Shown: piece after piece, positions 45,159-53,752 of the stretch
Layout: each line of letters opens with the position of its first letter
Position numbering within the stretch: the first letter of the stretch is position 1
Assembly (NCBI GenBank): GCA_964510065.1
Contig: CAZEAC010000017.1
Location: 8,324 to 72,323, forward strand
Direction: 5' to 3'
DNA from: CAZEAC01 sp964510065
GTDB lineage: Bacteria > Bdellovibrionota_C > UBA2361 > CAIXSY01
Length of the DNA stretch: 64,000 nucleotides
Notes under the pieces: generated by a model
Database searches by the model: none
Told to the model about the DNA's origin: nothing
What the model saw: only the letters and a program-made list of their open reading frames with translations
Translations under genes and position numbers: made by a program

Positions 45159-47207
45159 ATGCGTATTCGGCTAGACTGCCTGGCCCCCTACCCGCGCTCG
45201 AGCAATGGCACGGGTACACGCTACTCTGACTGCAGTTTTATTACAGAGGACTCCGCCGTGGGCTTTGTCGATATCGAATTTAACCTTCGCTCGCTTGGAC
45301 GACACATTTCATCAAATACGGCTGCGCATGCGCCGCGTGCAGAATTTTGTCCATATCACAACGACAGCGCTGCTTCGGCCCCCCTTCGCGTTAACGCATA
45401 CAAAGGAAGAAAAGCATCGGAGTCCTGCGCACAGTATCTCGTAGATACCACCTCGCCATTGGTTGTACTTGATTCTTACTGTGTATGCTACCAAGGCTCG
45501 GAGACCAAACAGCTTTTCTATCTGCGCGGTGAGAAATGGCGCATACTTTCACCGGATGAAACTGCAATTGTAGTTCCGCTCTCTGAGCTGGTATCAAAAA
45601 CCTACGCACGAGTTGGAGTCGAGGCGTTTCACTTCTCGCACGGAGCACTTCCTGTGGTAAGTTTTCTTCGTACCGGAAGAAGAATCAGTGAAATGTCGGC
45701 ACTCACCGCAATGATCGCGGAGTGGTCACGAAGCGATGAAGTATTGGAATTCACCAATACACTTTCCCTGAGCTGCCCGGCACTGCCTGGACTTCCGTCT
45801 TTTCCCGTACATCGACTTGGACAACACTCACCGTACCGCACTCTCGATCCAGCACCGATTAGCGACATCTCTGGGAGTAACGTCGGATTGGTGTCGCAAA
45901 TTAATGCAGGTGCGTTACGCAACGACATTAAACTTCATGCTGCACAGGCGAGTGCCGCCGTTCGAGAAATCGGGTGGCGCGCTATGGCCGAATGCATCGG
46001 GCGAGCCGCTGACATTTTTCTTCACGACACTCTCGAAGTAGGCGGAGTTCCGCTCAACCCCACAATGTACTGCCACCTTCAGTCACTTGTCACCGGCGCT
46101 ACCGAGACACACTGCCGCCTCAACATGCAAAAGCTCCATCGCGTAATGAAAAATCTTCCCGAACTTTTTGAGAACCATCTCAAAGCTTGGCAGCCGCAAG
46201 CTTCGTTGCAGAACTTCTCCCCAGACTTTTCGCATTGCGGAGAGAAAGTTCCAGTGCTCGGTGTGCACCTACCTTCGAATTCAGCTGGAGTACATCAGCT
46301 TTGGATTCCTTTCTTAGCGTTTGTTCCGATTCTGTTGAAGCCAGGCTCCGGCGAAATCTTCTCACCCGAAAGACTCCGCGCGGCTCTGCTCAAAGCCGGG
46401 ATGCCTCCTGAAGCGCTCAGCATTTATCCGGGTACTGGCGTGGAACTTGTCTCCACGTTCCATCATTGCTGCAGATACTCAATGATGTTTGGCAATCCCG
46501 CAGTCACCAAACAATTTCGCGGCGATCCTTGGGTAGATATTCATGGACCGGGACACAGCAAGATTATAATTGGCGCCGATTGCGCGGCTGACTGGGAAGA
46601 TTACCTCGATCTTATCGTACAGAGCACCATTGAAAACGGCGGGAGAAGCTGCATTAACGCTTCGACGCTTATTGCTCCAAAGCCTTATGCAAAACGCATC
46701 GCAACGGCACTCGCGGATATTCTCGGCCCTATAGAACCCTTGCCGCTCAATGACACACAAGCGCAGCTTGCTGCCTATCCACGCCCTGAAACTGCCGATC
46801 AGGTTTTCGCAAAAATGCTGCAGTCGTGCCGCGAAGGCCATGGCGAAATGTTCACTACCGACTTCGGAATTCGCGCCATACGATACAGGAACTGCTCATT
46901 CTTGCGACCGGTAGTCGCCTATTTTCCGAAATTGAGCGAACCGGTTTCACGCTTTGAATTTCTCGCGCCGGCACTCGCCGTAAGCACTGATGAAGGAATT
47001 GCCTTTCGCGAGCAGCTTGGGCGCACGCTTGTTTGTACCTTGATTTCGCGCGACCCCCAACGTATCAACACCTTGCGTTCGCTCAGGGAAGGCCCTGGTC
47101 GCATGATTAGTCTTCTCAATGAAGAACCAAAGCCAACAACCGCCATCGATCAGCTCATGCCACTTGAAACCAATGTAATTCGCTTTCTCTTTGAGCGGCG
47201 CGTCTAA
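45159..47207 (+). CDS. Aldehyde-dehydrogenase-superfamily protein with large N-terminal extension
   Basis: Starting at the ATG at 45159 gives about 682 residues; the frame is open back to a TTG at 45084. The C-terminal about 460 residues are ALDH-like: LGVHLPSNSAGVHQLWIPFL as N-terminal Rossmann part, LKPGSGE (Lys-x-Gly), and the catalytic cysteine loop ENGGRSCINASTL. The N-terminal about 215 residues do not resemble ALDH and match nothing I know. Acyl-CoA reductases of the LuxC type are a possible relative. There is no thioesterase, LuxE or microcompartment gene near. Substrate unknown. Confidence 0.75.
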   Translation: MRIRLDCLAPYPRSSNGTGTRYSDCSFITEDSAVGFVDIEFNLRSLGRHISSNTAAHAPRAEFCPYHNDSAASAPLRVNAYKGRKASESCAQYLVDTTSPLVVLDSYCVCYQGSETKQLFYLRGEKWRILSPDETAIVVPLSELVSKTYARVGVEAFHFSHGALPVVSFLRTGRRISEMSALTAMIAEWSRSDEVLEFTNTLSLSCPALPGLPSFPVHRLGQHSPYRTLDPAPISDISGSNVGLVSQINAGALRNDIKLHAAQASAAVREIGWRAMAECIGRAADIFLHDTLEVGGVPLNPTMYCHLQSLVTGATETHCRLNMQKLHRVMKNLPELFENHLKAWQPQASLQNFSPDFSHCGEKVPVLGVHLPSNSAGVHQLWIPFLAFVPILLKPGSGEIFSPERLRAALLKAGMPPEALSIYPGTGVELVSTFHHCCRYSMMFGNPAVTKQFRGDPWVDIHGPGHSKIIIGADCAADWEDYLDLIVQSTIENGGRSCINASTLIAPKPYAKRIATALADILGPIEPLPLNDTQAQLAAYPRPETADQVFAKMLQSCREGHGEMFTTDFGIRAIRYRNCSFLRPVVAYFPKLSEPVSRFEFLAPALAVSTDEGIAFREQLGRTLVCTLISRDPQRINTLRSLREGPGRMISLLNEEPKPTTAIDQLMPLETNVIRFLFERRV

Positions 47208-47241
47208 ACGAAGAAGCCCACGAACGGTTATTATAGTCCAA

Positions 47242-47254
47242 AGCCCTTCGGGCT
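47242..47254. other. Short hairpin between two plus-strand genes
   Basis: AGCCC/GGGCT with a TTC loop, flanked by a second weaker pairing AGTC/GACT. It sits 35 bp after the ALDH-like stop and could end its transcript, but no T-run follows. Confidence 0.3.
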
Positions 47255-47295
47255 GACTACCTCTTCTACTTCGCGCTTAATCAAAGGGACGAGAT

Positions 47296-48516
47296 ATGAT
47301 CAATATAAACCCGTTTCGCCGGTTTGGCAGCACTAATGCAAAGCTAGAAAAGGCTCCGGCGCAGATTGCGCGGACAAATTTTAAAGGAGCCTCGCTGGAG
47401 AGCGCCACCCTTCCCGATCATCGTGATAGCGCCGCGCCGCAGGCCAATGCAGCCTCGCCCGCGGAGAAAACACAAGCGCCGAAGGAGCGATCCTTTGCCT
47501 CTTCAATATGGGGACTCGCAAAAGGCTGCTGGCACATCTGGCAAAAAGGCTGCGAGCTCTTGCCAAAGCCTTGGAATACAATTGTAAAGTATGCAGGTCC
47601 AGTTGCCGCGGCAACTGTCGGCGCAGTTTTCTACAATACCATTGCTACGAATGCCATCCTGGCGATACAGCTCTTTGGCGGCATGCTCAAGCCTATCGGC
47701 TTGAGTGCGGCCTTTCTCGTGCCGATGGTTTCGGCAAAGCCACTATTTGAAAAAATTCAGAAATTTACAGGCTGGGACCCCTCGCCCTTCATGAAGCAGG
47801 TGATTATTCGTGGGTTTCAAGCTACGATGTTGGTGGGCGCCGCAATCTTCGTCCAGACAATTGAATTGGGGTTACTGACGTGGGCGATGTGGGCCGGTGC
47901 GGCTTGCGCAGTCGGGTATGTCGGTAACAAGCTCCTAAAAAATAAACGCGCAGCAATTTTTACAGCCACGGGCGCCGCGGCGCTCTTACCATTACTTGAC
48001 TGGGCCACGATCCGAAATTACGACGTGACAATAAAAAGCGCTGCTCCGGACCCAGAAGTCGGTGCGTGGAATATCGGCACCGATCTCTCTGTGAAAGATC
48101 ACTGGATGAAGATCCTCTGGCCATTCTGGAAGCAGAGTCCACCAAGTGGCAAGAACGGCATGGTGCTGCTCGTGAAGGATGAGGCGCTGCTTATTCCGCC
48201 GCACCGCTCAGCAAACTCCTTTTATTCCGAATTTCAGGGACTTGTCGGAAAGCAGATTCGAGTCGGTACTATTCACGGCTGGGCGAAGATGCTTGGTAAT
48301 AACTTTCAACCGAATGTGATCAATTTCTCACAGCAAAATGTCAGCCCGAGTGTATCCGCAACTCAAGTTTTGCCGGTTGAGCCGCTCACTCCTTCAATTA
48401 CCAACGCGCCGGCGGCGGTGGTAAGCACCCAAAAGCTTGATTTTCAGAATTTCAGTTTCGGCTCCAGCAACACCACTTTTCGTGCAGGCGCAACGAATGC
48501 CCTCAAAGCGCAGTAA
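47296..48516 (+). CDS. Membrane protein of unknown function
   Basis: A protein of 406 residues; GGGACGAG lies before the ATG. A polar N-terminal 65 residues (Ala/Lys/Pro-rich) precede four or five hydrophobic segments (about 95-235: YAGPVAAATVGAVFYNTIAT, IGLSAAFLVPMV, ATMLVGAAIFVQTIELGLLT, WAMWAGAACAVGYVG, AAIFTATGAAALLPLL). A soluble C-terminal half with a Ser/Asn/Thr-rich tail follows, containing a KDEALLIPPHRSANSFYSEF segment. No family is recognised. It is followed at 138 bp by a small helical protein on the same strand, so the two may work together. Confidence 0.7.
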   Translation: MININPFRRFGSTNAKLEKAPAQIARTNFKGASLESATLPDHRDSAAPQANAASPAEKTQAPKERSFASSIWGLAKGCWHIWQKGCELLPKPWNTIVKYAGPVAAATVGAVFYNTIATNAILAIQLFGGMLKPIGLSAAFLVPMVSAKPLFEKIQKFTGWDPSPFMKQVIIRGFQATMLVGAAIFVQTIELGLLTWAMWAGAACAVGYVGNKLLKNKRAAIFTATGAAALLPLLDWATIRNYDVTIKSAAPDPEVGAWNIGTDLSVKDHWMKILWPFWKQSPPSGKNGMVLLVKDEALLIPPHRSANSFYSEFQGLVGKQIRVGTIHGWAKMLGNNFQPNVINFSQQNVSPSVSATQVLPVEPLTPSITNAPAAVVSTQKLDFQNFSFGSSNTTFRAGATNALKAQ

Positions 48517-48562
48517 AAGAACAGGCAACTTTAGGGCGATTTCCACGAATTGTCTTTAGCCC

Positions 48563-48594
48563 GGACTTCTCACAGCTTTCTGCTGCGAAAGTCC
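48563..48594. other. Stem-loop between membrane protein and small helical protein genes
   Basis: GGACTT (48563-48568) pairs with AAGTCC (48589-48594), and inside it CAGC pairs with GCTG around a TTTCT loop. It lies in the leader of the small gene at 48654. It could be a terminator remnant or an mRNA structure; there is no T-run. Confidence 0.35.
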
Positions 48595-48653
48595 AGCTTA
48601 GGTCGCATAAGCATAAAGCGCCCACCAAACCAACTATAATTAAGGAGACAGTC

Positions 48654-48944
48654 ATGGCCTCAAGCGTAAGTGGAACTTCATCATCAAAAAATAGCACCCC
48701 AGTTTTCGAAACCGATCCCAACATAAAGAAGCTCGGCAAAGCTGCCAACCATGCTGAAGATGCCCTGCAAACTGAGATGAATAAGCTTGATAACGCGAAT
48801 CTTAGTGAAAAGGACAAACAGGAAGTTCTTTTTAAAATTCAGCAGATTCAAAACTTCATCGAGAGAATCTACGCGTTAATGTCAAATTTAATCGAGAGCA
48901 GCCACCGCACCATGATGGGTATTATTAACAAGATCAGCGCATAA
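48654..48944 (+). CDS. Small helical protein resembling type III secretion needle subunits
   Basis: A protein of 96 residues with a very strong ribosome site (AAGGAG, 7 nt spacing), suggesting high expression. A Ser/Thr-rich N-terminal 18 residues precede a helix (about 25-48, KKLGKAANHAEDALQTEMNKL), a turn with NLSEKDKQ, and a second long helix (about 55-95) ending MMGIINKISA. The two-helix hairpin, the size and the end ESSHRTMMGIINKI recall PrgI/MxiH/EscF-type needle subunits (K-x-x-M-x-G-I-x-x-K). There is no WxG motif, so it is not ESX-like. No secretion apparatus is in the window; the resemblance is an inference. Confidence 0.65.
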   Translation: MASSVSGTSSSKNSTPVFETDPNIKKLGKAANHAEDALQTEMNKLDNANLSEKDKQEVLFKIQQIQNFIERIYALMSNLIESSHRTMMGIINKISA

Positions 48945-50262
48945 GCAGCCGATGTTCGACCAGGAAGCGTACCACCTGGTCGAATGCTCTTGAGCGCTTG
49001 AACTGTGCCGCATGACCGCCACGAAACCAGTGCATTTCGGGTTTGCCCCAACTGTCGTGGAGCTGCTTCACTTGGCGTGCCGGCACCATTCGATCGCCGA
49101 TACCGCCGATGATCATCATGCGCTTTGGGTCGACTTTCGGCGAATAGCAGAGAGGCGAATGCACACGATAGATATCCTGTAAAAGGTCAAGGGTCAGACC
49201 GGCCTTCTTGAGCCGCCGGAACTCACCATCGCCGCGCAACATCTCCCAGGCCATGTCTGGCATCGAGACCATCGGCACGATTGGTACGGCAAAATCAACG
49301 CGATCAAGTGCTGACCAAAGCAGTCCCGCATACGCGCCTAGACTCAATCCGACCCAGCCGAAGGGGACTTTTCGCGACGTTTCGAGCCATCCGCGCAGCG
49401 CACGAAGATCAGAGATCACCTGACCCATCGCCTCATTGGTGCGCACAACATTAGTGCTTGGAAAGAGCGCGCCGGATTCGATCGCTCGACGTCCATGGAA
49501 TGGAAGCTCTATGAGCGCCACATCCATACCGTGATGATAAAAATAGCCTGGACGAAACGCCAAAGAGTTGAGCCGTTGATCTCCCATCGTCCAACCATGG
49601 ATCGCCACCATCAGCGCTGTTGGCGTCGCGTGATGGCGCCAGTAGCGCGCATGCACGATTCGATTTTTACCCTGTGGGTCATATTCCTTTTCGAACCCAG
49701 GGTACTGCACCCGATAGCTGCTCTCGAAACTCAGATCAACAATTTCACCATCGGCAAGTCCATGCACTTTGACTTCGTTTACTTTGGGCAATGCCGGAAC
49801 ACGGAAAAAATGTTGCGGCGACCGTCTGAAGTCGCCTGAGTTGTAGAAAGCCGCGGCATCCTGCACAAGCGTGAGGTCGATGTTTCCGAAGCTCTTTTGA
49901 AGCGAGAACGAAAGGAACTGTCGTGCGATCCAGCCAAGCGCGCGCTCGAGCTCTTCGCCTCCGGTAAGGGTAAGCCTTTCTATCTGGCTTAGTCGGCTCT
50001 CCGGCGTCGTGTCTACTATGCAGTAATCTGAGAGGTCGGTTTCCCGCTTATAAACCACGTTAAACTGCTCCGTACCATAAGTATCGACCAATGCTGGCAA
50101 AAGCTGTAGACATGGGCAACCGCCTGCTTTTTGGCGTATGCGTCGTTGCGAAAGGTGAGTGCTCCCTGCGACTTGCAGATGCAATGTCTCGGTCGTACTC
50201 ACCTTTCGCGCCTCGCCAACACCAAAAATCAGGCGCTTACAAATTTTGTACCCGCTATCCAT
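48934..50262 (-). CDS. Alpha/beta-hydrolase-fold protein
   Basis: A hydrolase core at about 200-440: oxyanion region VAIHGWTMGD, FHGRR, nucleophile elbow GWVGLSLGAYAG (G-x-S-x-G), Asp in GGIGDRMVPARQ and His in FRGGHAAQF, so the triad is complete. The N-terminal about 190 residues are not hydrolase-like. The start at 50262 lacks a ribosome site and the first 55 residues are dubious; an in-frame start near 50088 is possible. There is no signal peptide, so a cytoplasmic esterase or amidase is likely; substrate unknown. It converges with the needle-like gene with an 11 bp overlap. Confidence 0.75.
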   Translation of the reverse strand: MDSGYKICKRLIFGVGEARKVSTTETLHLQVAGSTHLSQRRIRQKAGGCPCLQLLPALVDTYGTEQFNVVYKRETDLSDYCIVDTTPESRLSQIERLTLTGGEELERALGWIARQFLSFSLQKSFGNIDLTLVQDAAAFYNSGDFRRSPQHFFRVPALPKVNEVKVHGLADGEIVDLSFESSYRVQYPGFEKEYDPQGKNRIVHARYWRHHATPTALMVAIHGWTMGDQRLNSLAFRPGYFYHHGMDVALIELPFHGRRAIESGALFPSTNVVRTNEAMGQVISDLRALRGWLETSRKVPFGWVGLSLGAYAGLLWSALDRVDFAVPIVPMVSMPDMAWEMLRGDGEFRRLKKAGLTLDLLQDIYRVHSPLCYSPKVDPKRMMIIGGIGDRMVPARQVKQLHDSWGKPEMHWFRGGHAAQFKRSRAFDQVVRFLVEHRLLMR

Positions 50263-50348
50263 TTGGACTCAGAGTCCGAGACCAACGATTCAGGGCTGGG
50301 ATAGGGAATCCGGGTACGTTCAGATGGAGAGGACAAAGACGTTCACCT

Positions 50349-50942
50349 ATGCGGCTACCAAACGAATTTTACAACCTTGCGACGCTCGAACTGGCTCCCG
50401 CGCTCTTGGGCCAAAAGCTCTGTACCAAGGTACGCGGGAGGCTCACCAGCGGTACTATCGTCGAAGTCGAGGCCTATCTCGGTGTAGACGACCCGGCCTG
50501 TCACGCGTCGCGCGGCCCAACGCCCAGGAATCAGGTAATGTTTCAAAGCCCGGGCCACTGTTACGTCTACTTTATCTACGGTATGTACTACTGCCTGAAT
50601 GTCGTAAGTGATGCGGTAGGAGTAGGAAGCGCGGTACTTATTCGGGCAGTTGAGCCGCTCGACGGGATCGCAACGATGCAGTACCGCCGCGGAAATAAAA
50701 TCAGACCAATCGATCTTACGAGTGGACCGGGAAAGCTTACCGAGGCATTCGGTGTCTCCAAGAATTTTTCAGGCGAGCACTTCGCCACGTCAGAACTGAT
50801 TTGGCTCGAAGCGCAAGATTCCGTTCCAGAGAATCGGATTACGCGAACTTCGCGAATTGGAATCTCAGTGGCACGCGAAAAGCCCTGGCGCTTTTATATT
50901 TCGGGAAATCCCTTCGTGAGCCGAGTAGCCCCTAAGGCATAA
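50349..50942 (+). CDS. mpg: 3-methyladenine DNA glycosylase (AAG/MPG family)
   Basis: Removes alkylated purines in base-excision repair. The active-site Glu lies in GTIVEVEAYLG. DPACHASRGPTPRNQVMF, the Tyr-rich CYVYFIYGMYYCLNVV (the intercalating Tyr), SAVLIRAVEPL and DLTSGPGKLTEAFG are family signatures. The length of 197 residues is right when starting at the ATG at 50349; the frame is open upstream to 50091 but that part is unlike the family. It is divergent from the hydrolase gene. Confidence 0.95.
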   Translation: MRLPNEFYNLATLELAPALLGQKLCTKVRGRLTSGTIVEVEAYLGVDDPACHASRGPTPRNQVMFQSPGHCYVYFIYGMYYCLNVVSDAVGVGSAVLIRAVEPLDGIATMQYRRGNKIRPIDLTSGPGKLTEAFGVSKNFSGEHFATSELIWLEAQDSVPENRITRTSRIGISVAREKPWRFYISGNPFVSRVAPKA

Positions 50943-50963
50943 TTTCGAATTATTGGGGTTACC

Positions 50964-51380
50964 TTACGCGGCCAAATTGAGCCGCTCTTTCATTTCATTT
51001 GCAAAGTGCTCTTCGCGTTGATCAATAAAACCATCAGCATTCGCCACGCGCATCAAAATCTGGAAAAGGTGGTTACGCTGGTCTGAATCAAGGCGATCAT
51101 TGAGCTGCTGCAAAAATTCGTCGGTGCGCTTTCGCTCTTTCATTAGAAATTCCGCGACCGACAAGATCTGCGAAGCTTCGTCACCCATAATTTGGAATTC
51201 ATGCTCAATAGCCGAGATCATTTCGCTGAGCTCTTCCCTATTAAGCTCACCATCAACATTCGCCATTTCCCAAAGAAATGCGGCGATCGCAACTTGCAGC
51301 TGTGTATCGGCGGGAACGCCGTGACGATCGCTACCCAAGTATGTCTTGGCCGACACTAATTCCCTGTATCGGTAGTACAT
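50964..51380 (-). CDS. TerB-like helical protein
   Basis: A protein of 138 residues, all helical. Two acidic EF-like turns mark the TerB/DjlA-N fold: MANVDGELNREELSEM (about 39-54) and VANADGFIDQREEHF (about 112-126). These usually bind metal or mediate contacts at the membrane. No J domain or membrane segment is fused. It stands alone between mpg and a small gene. A stress- or membrane-associated role is a family-level expectation only. Confidence 0.85.
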   Translation of the reverse strand: MYYRYRELVSAKTYLGSDRHGVPADTQLQVAIAAFLWEMANVDGELNREELSEMISAIEHEFQIMGDEASQILSVAEFLMKERKRTDEFLQQLNDRLDSDQRNHLFQILMRVANADGFIDQREEHFANEMKERLNLAA

Positions 51381-51489
51381 TTTCGCACCCGTTGCTTAAA
51401 CTACAGATGGTCCGCTCCAGAACCATCTGCTCGATTGTTTCCCACTGGTAGTTATTGTGCCGCCTCAAAAAAATGTGCGCTCACATTTG

Positions 51490-51786
51490 TTAACCAAGCA
51501 AGATCTCCTCGAGCGCCAGTTTTCTACGCATAAACTCGCGAAATCGCTTCTCTTCTCGATCCCAGGCGATACCCCTTTTCTGAGCCGGCCGCAGCGTTCT
51601 TAGTACCGCTCTGCCGGCTCGGAGCCGAATTCCCGAGACCATCAGAAATGGCCCAAAGGATGAAGATTTAAAGAGACGGTAGTGCCCGCGCCTGATACCT
51701 TCAACTGTTCGTGGCACGAAAAACACACCGATAAATACCAGATTCTCTTCAGGCGAAGATCGCATCGTTTTGTCCGTAAAATCCAT
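51490..51786 (-). CDS. Small hypothetical protein
   Basis: A protein of 98 residues, strongly basic, with an FLMVSGIRLRAGRAVLRTLRP centre (residues 47-67). There is no clear ribosome site at ATG 51786; ATG 51765 is an alternative. No motif is recognised. It is divergent from the secreted Cys-rich protein. It may be a real small gene, but the evidence is only an open frame of plausible composition. Confidence 0.4.
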   Translation of the reverse strand: MDFTDKTMRSSPEENLVFIGVFFVPRTVEGIRRGHYRLFKSSSFGPFLMVSGIRLRAGRAVLRTLRPAQKRGIAWDREEKRFREFMRRKLALEEILLG

Positions 51787-51910
51787 ACTTAATTGACTTT
51801 ATTTGCAAGCGAAGCACACTCCAATCTCGCTCGCACCACTGTGTTCGTGAAAAAACCCGCAAGGTTGATTACTATTTTTGATAAAATCGTTGATTTTCGA
51901 AGATTTCCTT

Positions 51911-51939
51911 TTGCGTACTAGGTCGCGAATCCCTATAAT
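51911..51939 (+). promoter_or_regulatory. Sigma-70-type promoter for the Cys-rich secreted protein
   Basis: TTGCGT (51911-51916) and a perfect TATAAT (51934-51939) are separated by exactly 17 bp, placing transcription start near 51946. That leaves a leader of about 27 nt with AGAGG before the ATG at 51973. This is the best promoter I can see in the window. Confidence 0.7.
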
Positions 51940-51972
51940 TCGGCTCAAAAAGTACTTTCGAAGAGGCCGTTT

Positions 51973-53679
51973 ATGCTGAATAAACCTGTAACTTTGCTTT
52001 TAAGCCTGTTTTTCTGTGCATCTGCACTGGCAAATATTCAGCCGGTTGTCGAGTGTATTGATAATAATGGTGACGGGACTTATACCGCTCGTTGGCGCTA
52101 TGCCAAAGACTTTCAACCGGCCACGATAATCGAACCGGGAACTAACAACGCTCAATCAAAGAACTACTTCACTCCGGCGCCACAACCAGTGCCTTATTTT
52201 CCTGGACAGCCCGGATCGGCCTCCGATCCCTTTATCTTTACTAATAGCCAACCGTCCGAAAGTTCTTTCACCACAACTTTCAGTGACACATTAAGCTGGA
52301 TAATTGGCTTTACCCTTAGCGGCGGATATCCAATCGGCCCCTTCTGTGCCGCCGCGGCAAGTTCACAGGCTGGCTGCGCCGCCGTGCTCGATACCTTCCA
52401 GCAATTGGGCTGTCACTGCGATGCTGAAGGCGATGGCGGTACTGTAGGCGATGACCTACCATGCTGCGTGCAGACAGCCTGTGGAAGCGTTACTCCGACA
52501 GGAGCATGCATCGATAAACTCGCCAATGGAAGTTTAATTGCCCGATTTGGTTATAACAACTCGAGTGCGCACGCGCGAAAAATCGCTGTCGGGCCGCTCA
52601 ATACACTTACTCCGAGTTCGCTGCCTGCAGCCCAGCCAACCCTATTTCTCCCGGGCAACATCGTGAACGCATTCTCAGTTGCGTTCGACCCGGCGATAAC
52701 TCCAAGCGTGAGCTGGAGCGTCGATGGCAACAGTGCCAGCGCCAGTAGCAACTCACCGGCCTGCTCTCAAGCGCCAGCGCCAAGCTGCGCAATTGTGGGT
52801 ACGCTCACTAAGAACTGCACCGGTCAGTCCACGGTATTTTCCCTAGATAGCAGCGGATCTGGTCCAGCATCGAGCTACTACTGGTCAACGACCTGCGAAA
52901 ACGCCCTAATTTCTGATGCTGAAAGCGCAAAAACTTCGATCTCTCTCGCAAATCCTGGAATCGGAATTGCTGCGCAATGTGCGGTGACGCTGACGGTGTC
53001 GAATGGAGCGACACTTACCACTTGTAGCACGCCGGTAAATGTTCCGGCATGCCAAACCGATTGCAGGAACGCTGATGGCAGCAGCGCCAAGATTGACGAC
53101 TGCGGCGTTTGCGGCGGAAACAACTCCTGCTTTGATTGCAATGGAGTAAAGAACGGCCCAGCAAAGAAGGATCAATGCGGTTTATGCGGAGGTGATGGAA
53201 CCACCTGCCTTGGCTGTGCCGACGCCGATATCTCCTCACAGCTTTTTGCTCTCGATGGAAACGCCAGCCGCCAGGCGGCACTGGTCCGTCGCGCAGCAGC
53301 CGAGGTGCGAAGAAGCCCGGAGGGCAAATCAAAAATAGTGCGCAGCACAGTGCGTAAGCTGGCAGTTGCCGCTAATGTCCTTTACAACGACAACTGGACG
53401 CTTACGTGGAGCCTCCCTCGAATTGTCAGTAGCTGCACCAATCAGATCCTCTGCACAACCATTGACAACTCAGTCACGCTAACCTCCTACCGGAGCCGTG
53501 CGGCTGAACTTCGAAATATCGTCGGAAGCGTTTTGGAATTTGTCGCAGACTCAAAGAATTCTAAACTTCGTAATAAAGTTACCGCACTAAAAAGACGCGC
53601 CGGAAAGCGTTATGGCGAAGCAATTTCGGTGGCGGCAAAGATCCCAGCGACCAGCAGTGCCTGCGTTGGGCCGGTTTAA
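51973..53679 (+). CDS. Secreted cysteine-rich protein with DCGVCGG motifs
   Basis: A protein of 568 residues with a signal peptide (KPVTLLLSLFFCASALA). Two related beta domains begin with ECIDNNGDGTYTARWRY and ACIDKLANGSLIARFGY (about 28-130 and 180-260). A third Ig-like region (about 275-365) contains SSGSGPASSYYWST. Then comes a repeat IDDCGVCGGNNSCFDCNGV with KDQCGLCGGDGTTCLGC (about 380-430), typical of large surface proteins of delta-like bacteria and protists. A helical C-terminal region with many Arg/Lys closes it. Probably disulphide-bonded and extracellular; calcium or ligand binding is possible. The promoter is strong. Confidence 0.8.
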   Translation: MLNKPVTLLLSLFFCASALANIQPVVECIDNNGDGTYTARWRYAKDFQPATIIEPGTNNAQSKNYFTPAPQPVPYFPGQPGSASDPFIFTNSQPSESSFTTTFSDTLSWIIGFTLSGGYPIGPFCAAAASSQAGCAAVLDTFQQLGCHCDAEGDGGTVGDDLPCCVQTACGSVTPTGACIDKLANGSLIARFGYNNSSAHARKIAVGPLNTLTPSSLPAAQPTLFLPGNIVNAFSVAFDPAITPSVSWSVDGNSASASSNSPACSQAPAPSCAIVGTLTKNCTGQSTVFSLDSSGSGPASSYYWSTTCENALISDAESAKTSISLANPGIGIAAQCAVTLTVSNGATLTTCSTPVNVPACQTDCRNADGSSAKIDDCGVCGGNNSCFDCNGVKNGPAKKDQCGLCGGDGTTCLGCADADISSQLFALDGNASRQAALVRRAAAEVRRSPEGKSKIVRSTVRKLAVAANVLYNDNWTLTWSLPRIVSSCTNQILCTTIDNSVTLTSYRSRAAELRNIVGSVLEFVADSKNSKLRNKVTALKRRAGKRYGEAISVAAKIPATSSACVGPV

Positions 53680-53702
53680 TTAGGGTCTGTCCCTTTTTTT
53701 TA

Positions 53703-53728
53703 GCGCTGGCGAACTCTTTCGCCAGCGC
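53703..53728. other. Perfect 11 bp hairpin
   Basis: GCGCTGGCGAA (53703-53713) pairs with TTCGCCAGCGC (53718-53728) around CTCT. Eight T lie before, not after, the stem, so it is not a textbook terminator in either direction. It lies between the Cys-rich gene's stop and the efflux operon and may still block read-through. Confidence 0.45.
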
Positions 53729-53752
53729 CCAGGGAGATGGTAGGCTTGGCTG

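Noticed and set aside
48654..48944. ESAT-6/WXG100 family assignment for the 96-residue protein
   Set aside because: Length fits, but there is no W-x-G turn between the helices and no ESX-type gene nearby.
53694..53728. Intrinsic terminator after the Cys-rich gene
   Set aside because: The stem is strong, but the T-run precedes it; on the opposite strand the run becomes A after the stem. It is kept only as a hairpin.
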